From the NCBI GenBank assembly GCA_023428645.1, contig JAEYXD010000212.1, positions 1 to 19,961 of the forward strand: a stretch of DNA of 19,961 bases, in the 5' to 3' direction. The notes under the pieces were generated by a model. That model ran no database searches. It saw nothing but the letters and a program-made list of their open reading frames with translations, and was not told the origin of the DNA. This stretch comes from Pseudomonadota bacterium (GTDB lineage Bacteria; Pseudomonadota; Gammaproteobacteria; Steroidobacterales; Steroidobacteraceae). Below are positions 1 through 7,364 of the stretch, piece by piece (position 1 is the first letter of the stretch; every line of letters begins with the position of its first letter). Position numbers and translations under genes: made by a program.

Positions 1-591
1 ACCGCGCTCGTCGGCGTCTTGATCTTGCGGACGCAGGTGACCCTGGGGTCCGCCTATGACTCCATGCTGCTCGCCGGTGGGCTTGCGCTCCTCGGGGCGA
101 CGACGATCGTCGTGTTTTCCTTCAGCCATCGCGCGCTGGCGTGGATGCTGCGGTTGCTGCCGCGTCACCTCGCCGACGGACGCATCGGCCAGCTGTTCAC
201 ACGCCTGCATGCCGCCTATCGCTCGTTGGCCGTCGACCGGCCGCGCCTGGTGACGTTCAGCGTCCTGACCTTGGTCGAGCAGATCCTGATGATCGTGTGC
301 TATGGCCTGACCGCGATCGCGCTCGGCATCGAGTTCAATGCCATCTTCCTGTTCGCCGCAGTGCCGCTTGCAATTCTGATCTCGCGCCTGCCGATCTCGA
401 TCGACGGCATCGGCGTCTACGAGGGGATCTTCATCGGCATCATGTCGTTGGGCGGCGTGCGCCCGGAAGACGCGCTTGCGATTTCGCTCGCCATGCGCGC
501 GCTGCAGGTCGTGGTGTGGTTTCCCTGGTGGCTGATGATGGCCATCGAAACGAAGAACGTGCGACCGCCCGCGGAGGCGGCCAGTCACTGA
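1..591 (+). CDS. Flippase-like integral membrane protein (UPF0104 / LPG-synthase transmembrane family), 5' truncated
   Basis: The reading frame is open from the first base of the window, so only the C-terminal 196 or so residues are present. They contain several hydrophobic stretches separated by basic loops, for example around bases 60-160, 250-330 and 340-560. The segment SRLPISIDGIGVYEG (bases about 379-423) matches the conserved 'LPxSxGGxGxxE' signature of the family that includes the membrane half of lysylphosphatidylglycerol synthase and YbhN-type proteins. Members often sit in polysaccharide or lipid-glycan loci and are thought to move lipids or lipid-linked precursors across the inner membrane. 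The substrate cannot be read from sequence. The gene converges on the tyrosine-kinase gene, with about 73 bases between their stop codons and no clear terminator there. It is probably part of the same exopolysaccharide locus. Confidence 0.75.
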   Translation, partial: TALVGVLILRTQVTLGSAYDSMLLAGGLALLGATTIVVFSFSHRALAWMLRLLPRHLADGRIGQLFTRLHAAYRSLAVDRPRLVTFSVLTLVEQILMIVCYGLTAIALGIEFNAIFLFAAVPLAILISRLPISIDGIGVYEGIFIGIMSLGGVRPEDALAISLAMRALQVVVWFPWWLMMAIETKNVRPPAEAASH

Positions 592-664
592 ACTCGTTCC
601 TGGCCGCTCGCGTCGCCTTGGCAGGTGGACACGCGGAGTTCGCGCGCGGCACCCGCCAGCGGCG

Positions 665-1531
665 TCACTTCACCTCGGCGGCTCCATAGCCCGCGCCGTA
701 GGCGTAGTAATCGGTCTTCGAAGTTTCAGCCGAACGATTGAGCACGACGCCGAGGAGATTCATTTCGCCGAGCGTCTCCTTGGCGCTCTCGAGTGCGGCG
801 CGATTCGTGGAGCCTTCCGAGACCACGAGCAGCATGCTGTCGATCTGCGGCGCGAACGCGAGCACGTCGTCGGAGGCAAGCAGTGGCGGCAGATCGAAAA
901 TGATGATGCGCCGTGGCGTCTCGCGCTCGAGCGCCTGCAGCAGCTCGGTCATCCGCGGCGCCATGAGCGTCTCCGAGGAATCTGCGATCGGCTGGAAGTT
1001 CGGCACGATCGCGAGGCGCTCGATGCCCGGCGAATAGATGATGTCGTCGACCGAGGCATCGCCTTGCAGGAAGTCGCTGAGACCGGCATTCCCCTCCGCG
1101 CCCGTGATGCCGAGCGAGCGAGCGACCTGCAGACGATGCAGATCGAGATCCACGAGGAATACCCACGTATTCAGGTTCTGCGCGAGCGAAATCGCGAGAT
1201 TGATCGACGTGAGCGTCTTGCCGTCGCCGGGCTCGACTCCGGTGACACCGAACGAGCGCCATTCCTGCGCTTCCAGGCGGCGCATGATGCGCGTGCGCAG
1301 GATCTTGTACGCGCGTTGCGCGGCGGGATCGCTGACGCCCGGCAGCACGCATTGACGCTCGAGCACGGCGGGATCGAGCTGGAGCTGTTTGAACCGCCTC
1401 GCCTGCGACACGTCGACTGCAGGCTGGGCCGAGGGATTGAGACGACGAACGCGTGAATGCACGGACGGGTCCGGGGTCAGTCGTTGATGCTGGCCGGCCG
1501 TTCTGCGCACTGCCTCTTCGATAATGCTCAT
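665..1531 (-). CDS. BY-type tyrosine kinase / CpsD-CapB-family exopolysaccharide regulator
   Basis: This 288-residue cytoplasmic P-loop ATPase belongs to the bacterial tyrosine-kinase family. A Walker A (GVEPGDGKT, residues 98-106), a Walker A' (FLVDLDL, with D128 and D130) and a Walker B (IIIFDLPPLL, near D213) are all present. A tyrosine cluster at the C-terminus (Y275, Y276, Y278, Y282) is the expected autophosphorylation tail. The N-terminus (MSIIEEAVRR) and the unusual EPGDGKT loop recall kinases of XrtA/PEP-CTERM exopolysaccharide systems. Such kinases bind the cytoplasmic tail of the Wzz partner encoded just upstream (40-base gap) and cycle phosphorylation to control chain length and export. 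The ATG is preceded by AGGCGG-like sequence at suitable spacing. It is the last gene of the minus-strand export operon. Family assignment is secure; the polymer is unknown. Confidence 0.9.
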   Translation of the reverse strand: MSIIEEAVRRTAGQHQRLTPDPSVHSRVRRLNPSAQPAVDVSQARRFKQLQLDPAVLERQCVLPGVSDPAAQRAYKILRTRIMRRLEAQEWRSFGVTGVEPGDGKTLTSINLAISLAQNLNTWVFLVDLDLHRLQVARSLGITGAEGNAGLSDFLQGDASVDDIIYSPGIERLAIVPNFQPIADSSETLMAPRMTELLQALERETPRRIIIFDLPPLLASDDVLAFAPQIDSMLLVVSEGSTNRAALESAKETLGEMNLLGVVLNRSAETSKTDYYAYGAGYGAAEVK

Positions 1532-1571
1532 CGTTCACCGCCTCGAGAAATTAGACAACCGGACATCGCGC

Positions 1572-3224
1572 TCACATGAACAACTGAATCGAGATCAGAT
1601 ACGCGGCCACGACACCCGCCGCCGCGCACGTGCCGACCCGGAGCAGCCGCCTCTTGCGCAGGGAGACCGCCAGGGAATTCGAGATCACCGGCACCGCGGC
1701 GAGCGGCGATACGCCCAGGATGTCGCGCACGTCGCGCGAGCCGCGCACCGATTGGTCCATCGCCTCGACCGCCACCGTGACCGTCAGCGCGATGACACAC
1801 GCCAGCACGATTCCGATCAGCGCGAGCGCGAACCGCTTCGGCTTCGCCGGATCGGTCGGCACGCTCGGGGCCTGGACGACGCGGAACTTGTCGGCGCGAC
1901 CGCCGGCAATGGCCGCTTCGCTCACCTCCGAATCCATACGACGCTTCACCAGTTCCTCGTACTTCGCCCGGGCCGACGTCAGATCGCGGGTCACGATCTG
2001 ATATTCGCGCTCGACCTGCGGGGTCATGTTCAGGCGTTCTTCGAGCTGGCTCATGCGGTTGCGCAGCTCCGCGCTGCGCGCCTGCAGGGCGCCGATCTGG
2101 GAATCGGTCGCGTTGAGCTGCGCCTGTAGCTGAATAGCGACGGCCGAATCCGCGGAGAGGCTGCGATCCGCCGTCTCTCCTGCTGCGATGCGTGCCTGCA
2201 GCGTATTGATGTTGCGCTGGATGCGCTTCACGTCCGGATGGTCCTCGCTGTAGCGCTGACGCGTCTCGGCGAGAATCGCGCGCTCGTTCGCGAGCTGCTG
2301 CGCCAGCGTCATGCCTTCCGCGGAAGCGCCGCGCTTCATGGCGTCGATCTGCCGGCGCAGCGAGACGAGATCGGGATGACTCTGGTCGTACTGCAGGCTC
2401 TTGCGCGCGTATTCGTCTTCCAGCGCACGCAAGGCGGGGCCGGACGTAGGCGCACTGCGCGCCTGTTGCAGTTGCGAGGCGAGCAGCACGCGCTCGCGGC
2501 GCAGCGCCTGCAACTGCACTTCCGCATCGCGCAGATCCCGTTCCGTCCGCTCCATCGAACCCATGTTCACTTGTGTCAGCTCCGGCAGCGTGCCCGCGTT
2601 CTTGAGCTTGAAATCGGCCAGCTTCGCTTCGAGCTCCACGACTTCCTTGCGCACGCGCTCGGCTTCACTCGCGTAGAACCTCGCCGCGGTCTCCGCCTGC
2701 TGCTGACGATCCTGGCGATTCGCCTGCAGATAGCCATCGACGAGCCAGGTCGCGCCCGCATGCGCGAGCTGCGGGTCGCGATGATCGAAGCCCACGGTGA
2801 AGGCGGTGACGACCTCACGGTCGCGGCCCGTCGACGGATCGATGATCTGGGTCGTCACGATGTCGACGTTCGCGTCCTTCTTGAGGCGCTGCACGGCGCC
2901 CAGCGGATCTTCGTCTTGATCGTCGTAGAACTTGTGCTGCTGCAGCAGCTTGCGCAGATTCGACGAACTGAGCACGCGCGTGCCGAGGCTCGCGACGTAC
3001 TCGTCGGCGTAGCGCGGCTCGTTGCCGGTCTCGTTCATCACCTGTCGAAGGTTCTGGGCCTGCTCGATCTCGATGAGGCCCGAGGATGAGTAGATGGACG
3101 GCAATCCGATCGCGAGCATGATCGCGAGCGCGATGATCGGCAGCGCGATGCCGAGCATCAAATTGCTGCGGCGTTTCAGCGCGATGAGGTAGTCGTTGAA
3201 GCTCAGGGCGGATGATGGTTCCAT
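1572..3224 (-). CDS. Wzz/GNVR-type polysaccharide chain-length determinant (co-polymerase)
   Basis: A 550-residue inner-membrane protein. A first membrane helix lies at about residues 22-44, followed by a long periplasmic region rich in heptad-like helices (about 170-420). A proline-rich approach (VPTDPAKPKR) leads to a second helix at about 465-487. A cytoplasmic tail then ends in a third hydrophobic segment (about 528-549). This layout is that of the long Wzz/GNVR co-polymerases that set polymer length and couple to a separate tyrosine kinase. Here that kinase is the next gene, so kinase and Wzz are not fused. The start is supported by GGAG seven bases upstream, and the previous gene stops only two bases before it, indicating tight translational coupling. 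The length and three-segment layout resemble the chain-length proteins of XrtA-type clusters. Confidence 0.9.
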   Translation of the reverse strand: MEPSSALSFNDYLIALKRRSNLMLGIALPIIALAIMLAIGLPSIYSSSGLIEIEQAQNLRQVMNETGNEPRYADEYVASLGTRVLSSSNLRKLLQQHKFYDDQDEDPLGAVQRLKKDANVDIVTTQIIDPSTGRDREVVTAFTVGFDHRDPQLAHAGATWLVDGYLQANRQDRQQQAETAARFYASEAERVRKEVVELEAKLADFKLKNAGTLPELTQVNMGSMERTERDLRDAEVQLQALRRERVLLASQLQQARSAPTSGPALRALEDEYARKSLQYDQSHPDLVSLRRQIDAMKRGASAEGMTLAQQLANERAILAETRQRYSEDHPDVKRIQRNINTLQARIAAGETADRSLSADSAVAIQLQAQLNATDSQIGALQARSAELRNRMSQLEERLNMTPQVEREYQIVTRDLTSARAKYEELVKRRMDSEVSEAAIAGGRADKFRVVQAPSVPTDPAKPKRFALALIGIVLACVIALTVTVAVEAMDQSVRGSRDVRDILGVSPLAAVPVISNSLAVSLRKRRLLRVGTCAAAGVVAAYLISIQLFM

Positions 3225-3226
3225 CG

Positions 3227-4414
3227 CTACTCTCCACGTCCCGGCTCATACACCACGCCGAGGTTGATGGCATTGGACGAACGGTCGGCATCCTCGTCCG
3301 AATACTCTTGCCAGATGTAGTTGTACGCGCCGACCACCGACCAGCGTCGCGTCAGCCGCCATTCGAGGCCGACGTCGCCCGCGAGATACTCGCGAGTCGG
3401 AAAGGTCGAGCCAGGATTGATCGCTTCGTCACGCGACGCGCGCACTCCCGCGAGCACCGACAGTCGCGGCTGCAACGCGCGCGCGGCGCGCAGTCTCAGC
3501 TGATTGCGCGCGACGACCGCGCCGGCGCCGTTCGGCCCGACGGTGCGGGTGAGATCGACGAACAGGCTCGTCGTGGGATAGTTCCAGCGACCACCGAGAC
3601 CGCCGGTCCAATTCGTTTCCTCATCGGCGCCGCGACGATCGATCTTCGTCTGCTGGCCGCCGACGCGCACGTACATCTCCGAAACCTGCGTGACCGCCGA
3701 GCGCCACTCGACTTCGGCGCCGTACGCATCGGCGTCGATGTCCGTGCGATAGCGCGAGCTGCGGCCGCGCAGCGTGATCGACGAGCGCTCGCTCGGCAAC
3801 CACCCCCAGCCGGCGTACACGCCGTAGTCGGTGAAGTCGGCATACGTGTTCTGAATGTCGATGTCGTAGTCGGCATCCAAGTAGTGGCCGCCGGCTTCCA
3901 CGCGATGCCGCTGGCTCACGGCATAACGCCAATACGGTTCGACACGCAACTGGTCGCGCCGATTGCGAATCACCGCGCGGCCCGCGTCACCCGTCAACGG
4001 ATTGCCGAGATCGCCGCCGTCGTCGGGGCTCGGCAGCTCGCTGCGAGCAACATCCTGGCGGGCCCAGACGCCGCGAATGCCGTAGTTCTGACGTTGCGTT
4101 CGCTGCTCGTACAGCGCCCCCAGGAAGTAGTCGTTCGTGTCTTCGTCCTTGTCGTCGGGGAAGTATCGCGCGACGACTCGCGGCGCGATCTCGGCATTGC
4201 GCACTGGATCGACGAGCCGCAGCGGCAGCTCCGCGTCCAGCACCGCGCCGGACACATCGATCTCCGTGCCGGCGACGCCGAGCCGGTAGTTGTCATTGTA
4301 TTCGTAGCCGAGCTCGAGGCGCGGCGCGAATTCCCAGTTCTGGGCGCCCGCATTCACGCACGGGAGCAGCGCGAGCGCGGCCGTCATCGACGCCAAACGA
4401 TAATGAGTACGCAT
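3227..4414 (-). CDS. Outer-membrane beta-barrel protein of exopolysaccharide export locus
   Basis: A 395-residue protein with an N-terminal signal peptide (about 1-24, ending VNAGAQ) and then alternating polar/aromatic strands throughout, typical of a transmembrane beta-barrel. Examples are the strands around LELGYEYNDNYRLG near the N-terminus and WSVVGAYNYIWQEY near the C-terminus. No catalytic motif is visible. Its size and position between the export protein and Wzz match the outer-membrane proteins found in XrtA/PEP-CTERM-type exopolysaccharide clusters (TIGR03016-like) or EpsL-like barrels. The exact subfamily is a recollection, not a search result. The start codon overlaps the preceding stop by one base (TAATG), so translation is coupled to the export gene. 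Its likely role is an outer-membrane conduit or accessory in polymer secretion. Confidence 0.75.
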   Translation of the reverse strand: MRTHYRLASMTAALALLPCVNAGAQNWEFAPRLELGYEYNDNYRLGVAGTEIDVSGAVLDAELPLRLVDPVRNAEIAPRVVARYFPDDKDEDTNDYFLGALYEQRTQRQNYGIRGVWARQDVARSELPSPDDGGDLGNPLTGDAGRAVIRNRRDQLRVEPYWRYAVSQRHRVEAGGHYLDADYDIDIQNTYADFTDYGVYAGWGWLPSERSSITLRGRSSRYRTDIDADAYGAEVEWRSAVTQVSEMYVRVGGQQTKIDRRGADEETNWTGGLGGRWNYPTTSLFVDLTRTVGPNGAGAVVARNQLRLRAARALQPRLSVLAGVRASRDEAINPGSTFPTREYLAGDVGLEWRLTRRWSVVGAYNYIWQEYSDEDADRSSNAINLGVVYEPGRGE

Positions 4415-4983
4415 TACGGCACTACCACGACATCGCCACTCACGAGCTCGACGTTTTGATTGAGGCTGCGGCCTCTCACCACGTCTCCGTACGCGAACGG
4501 CAGCGCCTGTTGGGTCGCGCCGTTACGCCGCAGGATCTTGATGTCGTTCGTGGCCGCGAACGGCGTCAGGCCGCCTGCCATGCTCAACGCCTGCATGACG
4601 TTGACGCTCGGATTCACGATGAATTCGCCGGGACGGTTGACCTGTCCGATCACGAAGACCTTGTTGCCCCTCACTTCCGTCAGCGTCACGGTGACGACCG
4701 CATCGGCGATGTATTTGCTCACGCGATCGCTCACGAGCTTGTTCAGCTCCGACACCGTCTTGCCGCGCGCATCGATCTCACCAACGAGCGGGAAGGAGAA
4801 CATGCCGTCCGGCCTCACCAGCACCGTGCGTTGCAGGTCGGGCTCCTTCCACACGGAAATCTCCAGCACGTCTCCGGGCTTCACCTCATAGGACGGCTGT
4901 GCCTGCGCATACACGGACGAAGACGCGAGCCAGGACATTGCAAACACGAAGCTCAAGACAATCCAAGTGCCACGTAGGGTCAT
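4414..4983 (-). CDS. Polysaccharide biosynthesis/export protein (Wza/GumB-like, short form)
   Basis: A 189-residue secreted protein. A signal peptide (residues 1-26, ending SSSVYA) precedes the poly-export domain, which starts at SYEVKPGDVLEISVWKEPDL. An SLBB-like beta-grasp segment follows (VFVIGQVNRPGEFIV, then MQALSMAGGLTPFA). It lacks the lipobox cysteine and the extra SLBB repeats of the roughly 380-residue Wza. It resembles the short export proteins of XrtA-type exopolysaccharide clusters (TIGR03027-like). The frame stays open to 5352, but the ATG at 4983 is chosen because AGAGGA lies six bases before it and it opens the signal peptide; an ATG at 5001 is less likely. It is the first gene of the minus-strand export operon, and a sigma-54 promoter sits about 100 bases upstream. 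Confidence 0.9.
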   Translation of the reverse strand: MTLRGTWIVLSFVFAMSWLASSSVYAQAQPSYEVKPGDVLEISVWKEPDLQRTVLVRPDGMFSFPLVGEIDARGKTVSELNKLVSDRVSKYIADAVVTVTLTEVRGNKVFVIGQVNRPGEFIVNPSVNVMQALSMAGGLTPFAATNDIKILRRNGATQQALPFAYGDVVRGRSLNQNVELVSGDVVVVP

Positions 4984-5071
4984 TCTCGTTCCTCTAGCCA
5001 TGACAAGCGCGTTTAACGAAGCAGCCTTTCGAATAGATCCCATCGCTCGTCGAATACTTCGGACATCGGCT

Positions 5072-5087
5072 TGGCCTGTCCCTTGCA
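5072..5087 (+). promoter_or_regulatory. Sigma-54 (-24/-12) promoter facing the glycosyltransferase pair
   Basis: The plus strand reads TGGCCTGTCCCTTGCA, with GG-N10-GC spacing and a perfect TTGCA -12 element. The only mismatch to TGGCAYRN4TTGCW is C for A in the -24 element. The predicted start near 5098 leaves a leader of about 140 bases before the glycosyltransferase gene at 5240. The -12 TGCA (5084-5087) is palindromic and is also the -12 element of the opposing promoter. Apart from these two sites and a short TGTGCACA palindrome at 5128-5135, nothing else was recognised in the 4984-5239 gap. Confidence 0.6.
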
Positions 5088-5099
5088 GGTCATGTGCCA
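5084..5099 (-). promoter_or_regulatory. Sigma-54 (-24/-12) promoter for the export operon
   Basis: The minus strand reads TGGCACATGACCTGCA. This matches the sigma-54 consensus TGGCAYRN4TTGCW at all but one specified position (C for the first T of TTGC). GG and GC are separated by exactly 10 bases. The predicted transcription start near 5073 gives a leader of about 90 bases before the export gene at 4983. The site shares its TGCA with a plus-strand sigma-54 site. Confidence 0.7.
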
Positions 5100-5239
5100 A
5101 CCAAACGAAATCACCGAGGCGAACGCATGTGCACACGAGGGGCCGCAATGACGGCGAGCGCGGTGGCTCGCGGGAGGCGCGCGCTCCATGACGTGGCTGG
5201 CCGCGCGTCGCGCTTGTAATAACGTAGGAATTTCGCGAG

Positions 5240-6280
5240 ATGCCCGCTGCAAAAATTACAACCTTGCGATCGTGCTTCAAGGCACCGGCGCCGAAAGCGC
5301 AGTCCAATGCCGCGGCTGCCGACATGCAGCCACGGCCGAAGCTCTCGATCATCGTGCCGCTCTACAACGAGCAGGAGAGCGTTGCGCCGTTGTATCGCGC
5401 GATCGTAGCGGCGCTCACGCCGCTGCAGTGCACGTTCGAGATGGTGTTCGTCGATGACGGCAGCGCCGACCGCACGGTCGCGCTCGCGACCGAACTGGCG
5501 CGACTCGATTCGCGGCTACGCATCGTCAAGTTCCGGCGCAACTACGGCCAGACGGCCGCGATGGCTGCTGGCATCGAATATGCGCGCGGCGACATCCTCG
5601 TCACGATGGACGGCGATCTGCAAAACGACCCCGAGGACATCGGCGCGTTCGTCGCGAAGATCGAAGAGGGTTACGACGTCGTCGTCGGCTGGCGCCACAA
5701 CCGCCAGGACAAGCTCGTGTCGCGGAAGATCCCGTCGCGCATCGCCAACTGGCTCATCGCGAAGGTCACGGGCGTTTCGATCCGCGACAACGGCTGCTCG
5801 CTCAAGGCGTTTCGCGCGAGCCTGATCAAGAGCATTCCGCTGTATTCGGAGATGCATCGCTTCATTCCTGCGATGGCGTCGATGGCGGGACCGAGGCTCG
5901 CGGAACTCAAGGTGCGACACCACGCGAGGCGTTTCGGCCACTCGAAGTACGGGCTGTCGCGCATCTACAAGGTGCTGCTCGACCTGGCCGTCATCAAGAC
6001 GATCGTCACGTTCGCCTCCCGCCCGCTGCGCTGGTTCACGCTCCTCGCGCTACCCTTGCTGCTGGGCGCCGCGATCGCAGCCGTGCAAGTGGCGCTGAGC
6101 GTCACCCGCGGTGCGCCGGACTTCTCGCTGAACGTCGCGGGCGCAGGCGTGCTGATGCTCGTTTCCGCGATAATTTTGCTGTTGAGCGGCGCGATCGGGG
6201 AACTGATCTATCAACGTGGCGATTTGCGTGATCGGGAGTTTTCGAAGCTCACGCAATCAATCCGTCAACAAGCGCAGTGA
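5240..6280 (+). CDS. Family 2 glycosyltransferase, polyprenyl-phosphate sugar transferase type
   Basis: A 346-residue protein with an N-terminal GT-A fold. It carries the nucleotide-sugar motif VFVDDGSADRT (D72, D73), the metal-binding DxD in VTMDGDLQNDP (D124, D126) and the later HRFIP motif (about 206-210). Two C-terminal membrane helices follow (about 263-288 and 300-323), with a basic tail. This is the layout of DPM1/GtrB/ArnC-like enzymes, which move a sugar from a nucleotide donor to undecaprenyl phosphate at the inner membrane. The ATG at 5240 has an AGGA about 12 bases upstream, which is weak; an in-frame ATG at 5324 directly precedes the conserved fold and is an alternative. The gene is followed after 12 bases by a paralogue. 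Donor and acceptor are not deducible. Confidence 0.88.
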   Translation: MPAAKITTLRSCFKAPAPKAQSNAAAADMQPRPKLSIIVPLYNEQESVAPLYRAIVAALTPLQCTFEMVFVDDGSADRTVALATELARLDSRLRIVKFRRNYGQTAAMAAGIEYARGDILVTMDGDLQNDPEDIGAFVAKIEEGYDVVVGWRHNRQDKLVSRKIPSRIANWLIAKVTGVSIRDNGCSLKAFRASLIKSIPLYSEMHRFIPAMASMAGPRLAELKVRHHARRFGHSKYGLSRIYKVLLDLAVIKTIVTFASRPLRWFTLLALPLLLGAAIAAVQVALSVTRGAPDFSLNVAGAGVLMLVSAIILLLSGAIGELIYQRGDLRDREFSKLTQSIRQQAQ

Positions 6281-6292
6281 GACGAGTCAGTC

Positions 6293-7357
6293 ATGCCGAC
6301 CAATCACGAGATCAAACTACTGACCGCGATCGTGCCCGTCGGCGGCCGCTACGGCGACGCACGCGCGCTCTATCGCGAGTACCAGACGGCGCTCGCTGCT
6401 TTGCGGATTCCATACGAGATCATTTTCGTCCTGGATGGCCATCGGCCGAAATTCTCGAGCGCGCTGGATGAGCTGCTGGCGGCAGGCGAGCAATTCACCG
6501 TCGTGCGTTTGACGCGCTCGTTCGGCGATTCCGCGGCCCTGATGGCAGGCGTGGAGCGAGCCGCGGGCGATGTCATCGTCACGCTGCCGCCGCATCCGCA
6601 GATCGAGGCCGCCGATGTTCGCAAGCTCATCGCCGCGCTCGACACGGCGGACGTCGCGGTGGCGATGCGCACGCCGCGCACCGCGGGCATGTTCGATCGA
6701 ATGCGCCGCTCCCTGTTCCATCGCCTCGTGCGCTTTTTCACGGGACTATCGTTCAACGATCTCGGTTGCGGCGCGCGCGCGATACGCCGGCGCGTCTTCG
6801 ACGAGCTCGACCTGTACGGCGATCAGCATCGCTTCCTGCCGGTGATCGCCGATCGGCTCGGCTTTCGCGTCCAGGAAGTGGGCGTGCGGCAATCCGCGGA
6901 AGATCGGCTGCAGCGCGTCTATCGGCCGCGCGAGTACGCGCGCTACGCGATCGACCTGTTCAGCATCTTCTTTCTCGTGCGCTTCACGAAACGGCCGCTG
7001 CGCTTCTTCGGCATGGTGGGCGCGACGACGTTCGCCGCCGGCGTCCTGTTGATCGCGTATCTCTGCATCGAGCGCTTGTTGTTCGGCGTGCAGCTCGCGG
7101 ATCGCCCTGCCCTGCTGCTCGCGACGCTCATGGTCGTGCTGGGCATGCAGATCTTCGCGCTCGGCCTGCTCGGCGAACTGATCATCTTCACGCATGCGCG
7201 CGACATGAAGGACTATCGCGTGGACGAAGTCATTCACTACGAAAACGCGCCTGCGCCGGGACTGGAGAACGGCGCCCCCCTCGGCACGAGCGACACGGCC
7301 CCATCGGCCACACCGACGGCGCCGCTCAAGGCAATGCCGCCTCACGCGCTCGCGTGA
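6293..7357 (+). CDS. Family 2 glycosyltransferase-like protein with degenerate active site
   Basis: A 354-residue paralogue of the gene just upstream, with the same GT-A fold and two C-terminal membrane helices (about 238-260 and 273-299). The matching landmarks are IIFVLDGH for VFVDDGS, QHRFLP (178-183) for MHRFIP, and a shared GELI after the second helix. The DxD motif is missing: where the neighbour has MDGDLQ, this protein has LPPHPQ (residues 98-103), and the first Asp of DDGS is Leu47. Metal and nucleotide-sugar binding are therefore likely impaired. The frame is intact and codon use resembles the neighbours, so this is not an obvious pseudogene. It may be a non-catalytic partner of the first transferase, or use a metal-independent mechanism. 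The low-complexity Ala/Pro tail (about 318-354) is unlikely to be catalytic. It is probably co-transcribed with its paralogue. Confidence 0.85.
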   Translation: MPTNHEIKLLTAIVPVGGRYGDARALYREYQTALAALRIPYEIIFVLDGHRPKFSSALDELLAAGEQFTVVRLTRSFGDSAALMAGVERAAGDVIVTLPPHPQIEAADVRKLIAALDTADVAVAMRTPRTAGMFDRMRRSLFHRLVRFFTGLSFNDLGCGARAIRRRVFDELDLYGDQHRFLPVIADRLGFRVQEVGVRQSAEDRLQRVYRPREYARYAIDLFSIFFLVRFTKRPLRFFGMVGATTFAAGVLLIAYLCIERLLFGVQLADRPALLLATLMVVLGMQIFALGLLGELIIFTHARDMKDYRVDEVIHYENAPAPGLENGAPLGTSDTAPSATPTAPLKAMPPHALA

Positions 7358-7360
7358 GGC
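7339..7360. terminator. Inverted repeat between convergent genes, possible bidirectional terminator
   Basis: A perfect 10-bp stem (GCCTCACGCG and its complement) with a 2-base loop spans the stop codon of the second glycosyltransferase. It lies five bases before the stop of the convergent HAD/ATPase gene. There is no T-tract on either strand, so intrinsic termination would be weak. It may instead limit read-through or protect 3' ends. Confidence 0.4.
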
Positions 7361-7364
7361 CACT

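Noticed and set aside
3212..4459. Plus-strand frame (415 codons) opposite the beta-barrel gene
   Set aside because: The minus strand has a signal peptide, barrel strands and coupled start/stop junctions; the plus frame has none of these.
5164..5179. Further sigma-54-like match on the plus strand, TGGCTCGCGGGAGGCG
   Set aside because: Spacing is right, but the -12 element AGGCG is poor and the GC-rich context makes a chance match likely; the site at 5072-5087 is far better.
4984..5352. N-terminal extension of the export protein
   Set aside because: The signal peptide and the AGAGGA site fix the start at 4983, and the extension would cross the sigma-54 promoters and overlap the divergent gene.
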